In this document: positions 1 through 5,007 of the stretch, piece by piece
How positions within the stretch are numbered: the stretch's first letter is position 1
Layout: each line of letters begins with the position of its first letter
Assembly (NCBI GenBank): GCA_030607655.1
Contig: JAUWJN010000203.1
Location: 1 to 5,007 of the forward strand
Length of the DNA stretch: 5,007 nt
DNA from: a bacterium
Lineage (GTDB): Bacteria; Armatimonadota; Zipacnadia; Zipacnadales; Zipacnadaceae
Direction: 5' to 3'
Notes under the pieces: generated by a model
What the model saw: the letters and a program-made list of their open reading frames with translations, nothing else
Database searches by the model: none
What the model was told of the DNA's origin: nothing
Position numbers and translations under genes: made by a program

Positions 1-302
1 CCAGAGAAATGGATGTGGCGGAGGTCAAAAAGCTAGCCGATGGGCGCATATACACTGGGGCCCAGGCCAAGGAAGTCGGCCTGGTGGACGAATTGGGCAA
101 TTTCCACGATGCAGTGAAGATAGCGGCGGAGAAGGGCGGTATTCCTGGCAAGCCCGCCCTAAAGGAATACGGGCGCGGCTCGGCGTGGGAGATGCTGTTT
201 AGTGAGGTAGCGGTGGCAGTTGTTCGCCAGATACAATCTAACCGCTGGCAACAGAGCAGTGAGCTGCTAATGCACCCCGGCCCGCAACCCCAACTGCGAT
301 AG
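1..302 (+). CDS. sppA: Signal peptide peptidase SppA, S49 family (C-terminal part only)
   Basis: This is the 3' end of a gene whose beginning lies before the window; the frame is open from position 3 and ends at TAG 300-302. SppA enzymes are membrane-bound serine peptidases that degrade leftover signal peptides, using a Ser/Lys dyad. The visible part carries the family's typical late segment, LADGRIYTGAQAKEVGLVDELG, split here as LADGRIYTG then AQAKEVGLVDELG, followed by a helix (DAVKIAAEKGGI) and a Pro-containing strand (GKPALKEYG). This stretch follows the catalytic serine in the ClpP-like fold. The Ser/Lys residues and any N-terminal membrane anchor are upstream and cannot be checked. The last 30 or so residues (after EYGRGSAWEML) are a less conserved tail. 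The ATG at 9 lies in the middle of the conserved domain and is very unlikely to be a start. A related S49 peptidase such as SohB remains possible, but the short SppA type fits best. Confidence 0.85.
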   Translation, partial: REMDVAEVKKLADGRIYTGAQAKEVGLVDELGNFHDAVKIAAEKGGIPGKPALKEYGRGSAWEMLFSEVAVAVVRQIQSNRWQQSSELLMHPGPQPQLR

Positions 303-321
303 GGAACGGCAGATAACTGCA

Positions 322-346
322 GAGGCGGGAGGCGGGAAGCGGGAAG
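322..346 (+). repeat. Short tandem repeat, about 3.6 copies of a 7-mer
   Basis: The units are GAGGCGG at 322-328, GAGGCGG at 329-335, GAAGCGG at 336-342 and a partial GAAG at 343-346. The tract is purine-only apart from one C per unit and begins 20 bases after the sppA stop. It marks the boundary between the gene and the repeat mosaic. Confidence 0.75.
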
Positions 347-376
347 TAAGGAACGGCCCGGGTAGGGGCTGTAGGA

Positions 377-392
377 GCGGCATTCCTGCCGC
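377..392. repeat. GC-rich hairpin (REP-like)
   Basis: GCGGCA (377-382) and TGCCGC (387-392) form a perfect 6-bp stem around the loop TTCC. The surrounding sequence, GTAGGAGCGGCATTCC then TGCCGCGAAG, resembles short intergenic palindromes seen in many copies in bacterial genomes. No T-run follows, so a terminator is unlikely. Confidence 0.55.
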
Positions 393-400
393 GAAGGGCC

Positions 401-426
401 TGTCCTGAGCCTGCCGAAGGGCCGTT
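401..426 (+). repeat. 26-bp dispersed repeat, copy A
   Basis: This copy matches 552-577 at 25 of 26 positions; the single difference is C at 411 against T at 562. The core is CCTGAGCYTGCCGAAGG. Closely similar motifs (CCTGAGCTTGTCGAAGG type) are scattered through intergenic DNA of many environmental bacterial genomes, Chloroflexota among them, as I recall them. A 9-bp direct repeat CGAAGGGCC occurs at 392-400 and again inside this copy at 415-423. Confidence 0.75.
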
Positions 427-431
427 TGGAG

Positions 432-461
432 GGGCCGCGTCGAGCGTAGCGAAGCCGGCCC
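432..461. repeat. Inverted repeat with an 18-nt loop
   Basis: GGGCCG (432-437) is the exact reverse complement of CGGCCC (456-461). The loop contains GTCGAGCGTAGCGAAGC, another motif of the kind found repeatedly in intergenic regions. It begins five bases after repeat copy A. Confidence 0.5.
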
Positions 462-462
462 T

Positions 463-480
463 CACCGCGTAGCGCCGGTG
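463..480. repeat. Short hairpin
   Basis: CACCG (463-467) pairs with CGGTG (476-480) around an 8-nt loop, CGTAGCGC, two bases of which can extend the stem if one C is bulged. It lies directly after the previous inverted repeat. There is no T-run. Confidence 0.4.
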
Positions 481-502
481 CTCTAACCTGCGCGATCTAG
501 GG

Positions 503-524
503 GGCGAGGGGGGAGAACCTCGCC
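503..524. repeat. Perfect 7-bp inverted repeat
   Basis: GGCGAGG (503-509) pairs with CCTCGCC (518-524) around the loop GGGGAGAA. This is the strongest stem in the spacer. The sequence after it (TACGCGACAAG) has no T-run, so a classical rho-independent terminator is not supported on the + strand. The sequence on the other side is also not T-rich when read on the minus strand. Confidence 0.55.
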
Positions 525-551
525 TACGCGACAAGAAGGGGGTACCCGTCG

Positions 552-577
552 TGTCCTGAGCTTGCCGAAGGGCCGTT
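552..577 (+). repeat. 26-bp dispersed repeat, copy B
   Basis: This is the second copy of the repeat at 401-426, in the same orientation and 151 bp downstream, with one mismatch. It is bracketed by a near-identical direct repeat, TACCCGTCGT at 543-552 and TACCCGTTGT at 577-586, which overlap its edges by one base each. That arrangement resembles a short insertion with duplicated flanks. Confidence 0.75.
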
Positions 578-625
578 ACCCGTTGTCGTAAGCCGTTTCT
601 GAATGCCGAACGCTGTTGACGGGGT

Positions 626-634
626 AGGAGAGGA
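626..634 (+). promoter_or_regulatory. Ribosome binding site that decides the polA start (TTG 642)
   Basis: AGGAGAGGA at 626-634 is a strong Shine-Dalgarno region. Its AGGA end lies 7 nt before TTG 642-644. By contrast the ATG at 603 is preceded by GTAAGCCGTTTCTGA, which has no Shine-Dalgarno, and would put this purine-rich site inside the coding sequence. Confidence 0.65.
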
Positions 635-641
635 AGCGCAG

Positions 642-3269
642 TTGGCCCCCAAATTGATATTGATAGATGGCAATAGCCTGTTGCACCGGGCTTATCACGC
701 CCTGCCGGCGCTGTCTACCTCCGCCGGACAGCCCACCAATGCCGTCTACGGCCTCGCCCAGATGCTGATACGGCTGCTGGCCGAGCAGCGCCCTGATGCG
801 GTGCTGGTCGCCTTTGACGCCCCCGGCCCGACCTTCCGCCATGAGCAGTTCAAAGACTATAAGGCCACGCGGCCGCCTATGGATGAGGAATTGGCCGCCC
901 AGTTCGACCTTGCCTATGAACTTGTCGAGGCCCTGGGTATGCAGCATACCCAGAAAGAAGGCTACGAAGCTGACGATATTATCGGTACTGTAGCCCAACG
1001 GGCGGCGCAGGAGGACTGGGAAGTACTGGTGATTACCGGCGACCGCGACCTGGTGCACCTGGTCAACGAGCAAGTGAAAGTTATGGCGACCGTGAAGGGA
1101 GTACGGGATACGAAGTTGTATGACCCCGCCGCCGCAGAGAAGGAATATGGAGTTGTGCCTACTAAGTTGGCTGATTTGAAGGGGTTGGCTGGAGATACTT
1201 CGGATAATATCCCCGGGGTGCCAGGCATCGGCCCCAAGACGGCCCAGTCGTTACTAAAACAATTTGGCACGATGGAGACGCTGCTGGAGAAGATTGACCA
1301 GGTGAGCGGAGAGAAGCTGCGGGCTAATCTGGCTGAGTATGCCGACCAAGCCCGGCTGAGTAAGGAACTGGCGACAATCGCTACTGATATGCCCATATCA
1401 GTTCTGCCTGAGGACCTGCGCTGGGCCGGCATAAATCAGCCGGTGGTGCGTCAACTGCTGGCCCGCCTGGAGTTTTCGAGCCTTCTGGAGCGGCTTAATG
1501 ATGTGCCGGCGCAGCCCAGTCAGACAGGCCCCGCCACCTCTGGTCCAGAACTTGACGAGGTAATTGAAGCGGCCCGGCGGGCCGGCTACGTGAATATAGC
1601 CCTGAGCCAGACGGATGACCAGCCCCAGGGTCTGGCGCTGGCGGTGGACGAGGCAGGCGCCGTGTATCTGCCGTGGCCGGCAAGTGCTGAGGCGGCGGAG
1701 GGCCTTTTTGCCGGGGAGCAATCCTCTCTGCTACCCCCCACAGTCCAGGGGCTATTACAAGACCCTGAGATTGGTAAACGTGGGTATGAGTTAAAAGGGG
1801 TGATGGCTGCTCTGGAACCGCTGGGAGTCGAGCTGGGCGCTGCCCAGTTTGACGCGGCGGTAGCTGATTATTTGCTTGCGCCGCAGCGGGGCGAGCGAGA
1901 GGTGGAGATACTGACGGCACAATACCTCCAGGAGGCACTGCCCCCGTCATCCGACGCAGCCGAGCGCGCCCAGGCAGAAGCATCTGTTATCAGTAGGCTG
2001 CGGGAGTCACTGTTGTCCCGCCTGGAGCAGGTGGGAGCCAAGGAGTTATTTGCGCGGGTGGAGATGCCCCTGGTGGAGATTTTGCGGGATATGGAACGGG
2101 CGGGCATCGCGGTTGATACTGCGGGCCTGACGGAATTGGGCCAGCAGTGGGCCGGCACTCAGCAGGAGTTGCGTGCTAAGATTTATGAGTTGGCCGGCAC
2201 CAAGTTCAATGTTGATTCGCCTAAACAATTGGGCCAGGTGTTGTTTGAAAACTTGCAGTTACCCAAGGGCAGACGCACCAAGACGGGCTGGTCTACCGCG
2301 GCTGATGTACTGGAGGAATTAGCGGCGGAGCACGAGATTATCCGTTTAGTCTTGGAGTACCGGCAGCTTGCGAAACTGCACTCCACCTACGTGAAAGGGC
2401 TGCTGGAGCAGGTAGACACTCAGACCGGGCGGGTGCATACCACCTTTGAGCAAACGGTGACCGCCACCGGCCGACTTTCCAGCCGTAATCCCAATCTGCA
2501 GAATATTCCCGTAAGGACTGAGTTGGGACGCGAAATTCGGGCCTGCTTTGTGGCTGGCTCTCCAGATAATCGGCTGTTGTGCGCCGATTACTCGCAGATT
2601 GAATTGCGCATCCTGGCCCACCTGTCGGGCGATGAGAACCTGGTGGCGGCCTTCCTGGCGGGTGAGGATATTCACAAGCGCACGGCGGCGACCATATTTG
2701 AGGTGCCGGTGGCGGAGGTCACTGCGGATATGCGGCGGGCGGCGAAAACGGTCAATTACGCGGTGATGTATGGGATGGGGCCAATCGCGCTGGCCGCGCA
2801 GCTTGATATCACTCGGGAGGAGGCCGAGGGGTTCATTGAGAACTATTTCACCCGCCTGGCGGGGGTAAAGCAATATATGAACCAGATTGTGCAGCAGGCG
2901 CGTGAAGATGGCTACGTGCAGACCATCTGTGGACGGCGCCGTCCCCTGCCGGAGTTGAGGAGCAGTCATAATCGGGTGCGGGCCTACGCGGAGCGGGCCG
3001 CGGCTAATACTCCCATTCAGGGCTCAGCCGCTGACATCATCAAGATTGCAATGGTAGACGTCGCCGCCCGCCTGCCGCAGGTCAGTGAACAGGCCCAGAT
3101 GCTGCTGCAGGTGCACGATGAACTGGTCTTTGAAGTGCCCGCGAAGGAGGTGGATAAGGTCGGTGAATTAGCCAAGGAGACTATGGAAGGAGCCTGGGGG
3201 TTGACAGTTCCGTTGACAGTAGATATAAAAACTGGTAACAACTGGCGAGATGTTAAGACCGTGATGTGA
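642..3269 (+). CDS. polA: DNA polymerase I (5' nuclease, inactive 3'-5' exonuclease-like domain, polymerase)
   Basis: Family A polymerase acting in Okazaki fragment maturation and excision repair. Numbering is from TTG 642 (875 aa); ATG 603 would add 13 residues (888 aa). The TTG is preferred because it has a good Shine-Dalgarno and places LILIDGNSLLHRAYHALP at residues 5-22, where relatives begin. The 5' nuclease shows Asp9, EADD at 109-112, GDRD at 133-136 and the helix-3-turn-helix signature GDTSDNIPGVPGIGPKTA from 184. The domain at about 295-455 keeps the exonuclease fold pattern but not its metal ligands: the DxE position reads LSQT (321-324), the exo II Asp is Val387 and the exo III Asp is about Ser448. 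Proofreading is therefore probably absent, as in Taq and Bacillus enzymes. The polymerase domain (about 470-875) has TATGRLSS (607-614), motif A DYSQIELR (Asp649), motif B RRAAKTVNYAVMYG (Lys702, Tyr706) and motif C VHDE (Asp826). Tyr706 replaces the more usual Phe of the O-helix. Length is between E. coli Pol I and Taq. No frameshift is seen. Confidence 0.96.
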   Translation: MAPKLILIDGNSLLHRAYHALPALSTSAGQPTNAVYGLAQMLIRLLAEQRPDAVLVAFDAPGPTFRHEQFKDYKATRPPMDEELAAQFDLAYELVEALGMQHTQKEGYEADDIIGTVAQRAAQEDWEVLVITGDRDLVHLVNEQVKVMATVKGVRDTKLYDPAAAEKEYGVVPTKLADLKGLAGDTSDNIPGVPGIGPKTAQSLLKQFGTMETLLEKIDQVSGEKLRANLAEYADQARLSKELATIATDMPISVLPEDLRWAGINQPVVRQLLARLEFSSLLERLNDVPAQPSQTGPATSGPELDEVIEAARRAGYVNIALSQTDDQPQGLALAVDEAGAVYLPWPASAEAAEGLFAGEQSSLLPPTVQGLLQDPEIGKRGYELKGVMAALEPLGVELGAAQFDAAVADYLLAPQRGEREVEILTAQYLQEALPPSSDAAERAQAEASVISRLRESLLSRLEQVGAKELFARVEMPLVEILRDMERAGIAVDTAGLTELGQQWAGTQQELRAKIYELAGTKFNVDSPKQLGQVLFENLQLPKGRRTKTGWSTAADVLEELAAEHEIIRLVLEYRQLAKLHSTYVKGLLEQVDTQTGRVHTTFEQTVTATGRLSSRNPNLQNIPVRTELGREIRACFVAGSPDNRLLCADYSQIELRILAHLSGDENLVAAFLAGEDIHKRTAATIFEVPVAEVTADMRRAAKTVNYAVMYGMGPIALAAQLDITREEAEGFIENYFTRLAGVKQYMNQIVQQAREDGYVQTICGRRRPLPELRSSHNRVRAYAERAAANTPIQGSAADIIKIAMVDVAARLPQVSEQAQMLLQVHDELVFEVPAKEVDKVGELAKETMEGAWGLTVPLTVDIKTGNNWRDVKTVM
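3201..3229 (+). promoter_or_regulatory. Candidate sigma-70 type promoter inside the polA 3' end
   Basis: TTGACA at 3201-3206 is followed, after exactly 17 nt, by TATAAA at 3224-3229. This is a full-consensus -35 and a five-of-six -10. Transcription would begin near 3236, giving an untranslated leader of roughly 110 nt before the S1 start at 3348. A second TTGACA at 3213-3218 lies 12 bp after the first, with only a weak -10 (TAACAA, 3236-3241) at 17-nt spacing, preceded by TGG. The bases encode the conserved polA end (LTVPLTVDIKTGNNW), so part of the match could arise by chance from coding constraint. Confidence 0.55.
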
Positions 3270-3331
3270 ATCAGATGTAGATAGATCAATGTATGCGGAT
3301 TAAATTAGAAGTATAGTAACTACGATTAGGT

Positions 3332-3338
3332 AAAGGAG
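3332..3338 (+). promoter_or_regulatory. Strong ribosome binding site of the S1-domain gene
   Basis: AAAGGAG, 9 nt before ATG 3348, supports that start. The 60 bases before it (3271-3330) are only 32% G+C, much lower than the genes on either side, which fits an unstructured leader suited to efficient translation. Confidence 0.8.
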
Positions 3339-3347
3339 CCGAAGGCC

Positions 3348-4949
3348 ATGGACAAGGAAGATAATGAGCAGTTCCCCGAAGAGACTCAGCCAGAAGTAGA
3401 TGACACTGAAAAGCCGGATAATCAGGCCCGAACAGAAGCTGACGAGGAGACGGTTAGCCCCCAGCGGGTTATTAGCTCGCGCTGGGATTTGGAAGAGCGA
3501 TGGGCAGACCTGCAAACGGCGGCCCCGATCACCATTAGTGAGGGCGACATAGTCAACGGAGTAGTCGTTGACCAACAGGATGAAGGTGTGATAGTAGACA
3601 TTGGGGCCAAGTATGAGGGCTTCATTCCCCTCAGCGAGTTTGCCAATGAAGACGCCCTGCCCGCGCCCGAAGAGCAGATAGAGGTCGCCGTAATCCATAT
3701 TGACGAAGAGCGCGGTGTAATTCGTCTGTCCAAGCGGCGGGCCGATTATGAACGAGTATGGGGTCATATAACCGAGGCCCACCAGAGCGGCGAGGTAGTT
3801 ACGGCAATGGTAACTGAGCGGGTGCGGGGCGGGTTGCGAGTAGATTTGGGCGTGCCGGGCTTTGTCCCCGCCTCCCACGTGGCTACCCAGGATGTGCGCA
3901 GCTTAGATAAATTCGTCGGCAAGACCCTCCGGTTGAAGATTCTGGAAACCGATCGGGCGGCCAACCAGGTAATTCTATCTCACCGTCAGGTAATTGAGGA
4001 GGAACGGCAACGGCGGTGCGAGGCGAGCCTGGCTCGTCTGAAGCCGGGAATAGTTTGTGAGGGTCGGGTGCGAAACCTGACGAACTACGGGGCCTTCATA
4101 GACCTGGGCGGCATAGATGGCTTGCTGCATATCTCGGAGATGTCGTGGACTCATGTTGATCACCCCTCCCAGATACTTCAGACGGGCGAGATAATCCGCG
4201 TGATGGTGCTGAATATCGAAGAAGATGGTAAGCGCATCTCGCTGAGCCGGCGCCAGATATTGCCCGACCCGTGGAAGGAGGCGGCTGGCAAGCTCAGCAA
4301 GGGCAGCATCGCAAAAGCCCAGATAACGCGGATCGTTTCCACCGGGGCCTTCGCCCGGCTCGCCGATGCCGAAATGGAGGGCTTCATCCCCATTGGCGAG
4401 ATGAGTCTTGAGCGTATCACCAGTCCCGACGAGGTAATAGAAAAGGGGCAACAGGTGGAGGTCAAGATAGTTGAGGTTCGTCCGCAGGCCCGTAAGATGA
4501 CGCTGAGCTTGACGGAAGCCGTACAGGAAAAAGAACGCCACGAGTATCAGAAATATATGGATTCCCAGCCGGGAATGACCATTAAGTTGGGCGACCAATT
4601 TGGCGAGGTGCTGCAGCAGGCTAAGGCCACTATCCAAGAAAGTGGTGAAGTAGCAGCCGAAGAGGTCACTGAACAGTCGGCTGAGCAGGTTGATGAACAG
4701 ATGCCCGTGGAGGACAGCGCGGCACCGGCTGAGGAACCCGCCGTAGAGGCCAGCGGGCCCCTCGCGGATGAGGCCGAAGCAGCCGCGGAGGTCACTGAAC
4801 AGTCGGCTGAGCAGGCTGGTGAGCAGCTGCCCGGCGAAGACAGCGCGGCACCGGCTGAGGAACCTGCCGTAGCAGTAGCCCAGGAGGCTGCCGACGAGGC
4901 CGAAGCAGCCGAGGAGGTCACAGATCGGAAGCGAGAGGTGGTTGGTTAA
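3348..4949 (+). CDS. rpsA: Ribosomal protein S1-type protein with four S1 domains
   Basis: RNA-binding protein of the S1 family (533 aa), which in bacteria acts on the 30S subunit to hold mRNA for initiation. Four S1 (OB-fold) repeats are visible at residues 65-131, 147-214, 232-303 and 318-390, each ending in a conserved strand such as IRLSKRR, VILSHRQ, ISLSRRQ or MTLSLTE. Repeat 3 is the most canonical, with NYGAFIDLGGIDGLLHISEMSW and the HPS turn followed by DPW, seen in true S1 proteins; this was read in two parts. Four repeats match the shorter Gram-positive and Chloroflexota type rather than the six-repeat E. coli protein. An acidic N-terminal arm (15 Asp/Glu in the first 34 residues) precedes repeat 1. 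After residue 426 a tail of 100 residues lacks Lys and Arg entirely, contains a 42-residue tandem repeat, and ends with DRKREVVG. The start is fixed by AAAGGAG. An S1-domain paralogue other than the ribosomal one cannot be excluded, so the symbol is tentative. Confidence 0.88.
   Translation: MDKEDNEQFPEETQPEVDDTEKPDNQARTEADEETVSPQRVISSRWDLEERWADLQTAAPITISEGDIVNGVVVDQQDEGVIVDIGAKYEGFIPLSEFANEDALPAPEEQIEVAVIHIDEERGVIRLSKRRADYERVWGHITEAHQSGEVVTAMVTERVRGGLRVDLGVPGFVPASHVATQDVRSLDKFVGKTLRLKILETDRAANQVILSHRQVIEEERQRRCEASLARLKPGIVCEGRVRNLTNYGAFIDLGGIDGLLHISEMSWTHVDHPSQILQTGEIIRVMVLNIEEDGKRISLSRRQILPDPWKEAAGKLSKGSIAKAQITRIVSTGAFARLADAEMEGFIPIGEMSLERITSPDEVIEKGQQVEVKIVEVRPQARKMTLSLTEAVQEKERHEYQKYMDSQPGMTIKLGDQFGEVLQQAKATIQESGEVAAEEVTEQSAEQVDEQMPVEDSAAPAEEPAVEASGPLADEAEAAAEVTEQSAEQAGEQLPGEDSAAPAEEPAVAVAQEAADEAEAAEEVTDRKREVVG
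4662..4922 (+). repeat. 126-bp in-frame tandem repeat in the S1 gene tail
   Basis: Copy 1 is 4662-4787, copy 2 is 4788-4913, and a third begins at 4914 with GAGGTCAC before diverging. The period is exactly 126 bp, or 42 codons. The first 28 bases of the two full copies are identical, and the encoded units (both starting EVTEQSAEQ and sharing EDSAAPAEEPAV) agree at 31 of 42 residues. The units encode a Glu/Ala/Pro-rich, probably disordered segment. The pattern points to duplication within the gene. Confidence 0.9.
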
Positions 4950-4982
4950 CAGGTGGCGCTCGGGGGTAGCCGGTTAAATAAT

Positions 4983-5007
4983 AAAAAACCAGCCGTCGCG
5001 GCCGGCG
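4983..5007. terminator. Possible bidirectional terminator, cut by the window edge
   Basis: After the S1 stop there is an A-tract (AAAAAA, 4983-4988) and then CCAGCCGTCGCGGCCGGCG to the end of the window. On the minus strand this reads as GC-rich sequence followed by TTTTTTATTATTT, as in an intrinsic terminator. GCCG (4992-4995) can pair with CGGC (5003-5006), or with CGGC at 4999-5002 around a 3-nt loop. The arm CCAGCCG would need CGGCTGG and a T-run just beyond position 5007 to serve the + strand S1 transcript; neither can be seen. Confidence 0.35.

Larger units (their letters stand above)
303..641. other. Repeat-rich non-coding spacer between sppA and polA
   Basis: No convincing gene is present in these 339 bases. 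They contain a 7-bp tandem repeat, two copies of a 26-bp dispersed repeat and four short GC-rich inverted repeats, listed separately. A 98-codon reading frame on the minus strand (534-238) simply translates through the repeats and the sppA end. I found no sigma-70 type promoter with acceptable spacing ahead of polA, and none of the hairpins is followed by a T-run, so none looks like an ordinary intrinsic terminator. polA may be expressed by read-through from sppA or from a promoter of a type I cannot recognise. Confidence 0.7.

Noticed and set aside
232..237. TACAAT as a -10 element for polA transcription
   Set aside because: No -35-like hexamer occurs 16-18 nt upstream and there is no extended -10 TG; it lies within sppA about 400 bp before polA.
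503..524. Rho-independent terminator after sppA
   Set aside because: The stem is good but no T-run follows on either strand, so it is listed only as an inverted repeat.
238..534. 98-codon minus-strand frame across the sppA-polA spacer
   Set aside because: It translates through the intergenic repeats and into sppA antisense; low-complexity Arg/Ala/Pro-rich product with no family resemblance and no clear ribosome binding site.
303..600. CRISPR array
   Set aside because: Only two copies of the 26-bp repeat exist, 151 bp apart, with no regular spacers and no cas genes in view.
2346..2969. 207-codon antisense frame in polA
   Set aside because: It lies opposite the most conserved polymerase motifs. 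GC-rich genes routinely leave long antisense frames, and the product has no recognisable domain.
3312..3317. TATAGT just before the S1 gene as a second -10
   Set aside because: The sequence 17 nt upstream (ATGTAT) is not a plausible -35, and the upstream TTGACA/TATAAA pair is far better.
3975..4637. 220-codon antisense frame in the S1 gene
   Set aside because: It is the mirror of S1 repeats 3 and 4, where coding constraint on the + strand is clear; the product shows no family features.

Overview
The window looks like ordinary bacterial chromosome. It holds the 3' end of one gene, two complete genes and a repeat-rich intergenic spacer, all reading on the + strand. The coding sequence is moderately GC-rich. 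The intergenic repeat family (core CCTGAGCYTGCCGAAGG), a Gram-positive-style four-domain S1 protein, and a family A polymerase with no proofreading residues and a Tyr in its O-helix suggest a Gram-positive-like or Chloroflexota-type organism, perhaps an environmental genome. That assignment is low-confidence inference; no taxonomic marker in the window settles it.

Layout. Positions 1-302 are the C-terminal end of an SppA-type (S49) signal peptide peptidase. Positions 303-641 are non-coding and contain a short GGGAAGC-like tandem repeat, several GC-rich hairpins and two copies of a 26-bp dispersed repeat. Positions 642-3269 encode DNA polymerase I (polA): an intact 5' nuclease, a degenerate 3'-5' exonuclease domain and an intact polymerase domain. 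The start is probably TTG at 642 rather than ATG at 603. Positions 3270-3347 are an AT-rich leader with a strong Shine-Dalgarno. Positions 3348-4949 encode a four-S1-domain protein (ribosomal protein S1 type) with an acidic N-terminal arm and an acidic C-terminal tail built from a 42-residue tandem repeat. Positions 4950-5007 hold an A-tract followed by a GC-rich sequence that may be the left half of a terminator cut by the window edge.

How the genes relate. The three genes are co-directional housekeeping functions (membrane proteolysis, DNA repair and Okazaki maturation, translation initiation) and do not form an obvious single pathway. A near-consensus sigma-70 type promoter (TTGACA, 17 nt, TATAAA) lies inside the last codons of polA, about 110-150 bp before the S1 start. 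It suggests the S1 gene has its own promoter and need not depend on polA transcription.

I found no previously undescribed system here. The points most worth a second look are the internal promoter, the repeat-expanded S1 tail, the Tyr-type O-helix and the mosaic of repeats between sppA and polA.
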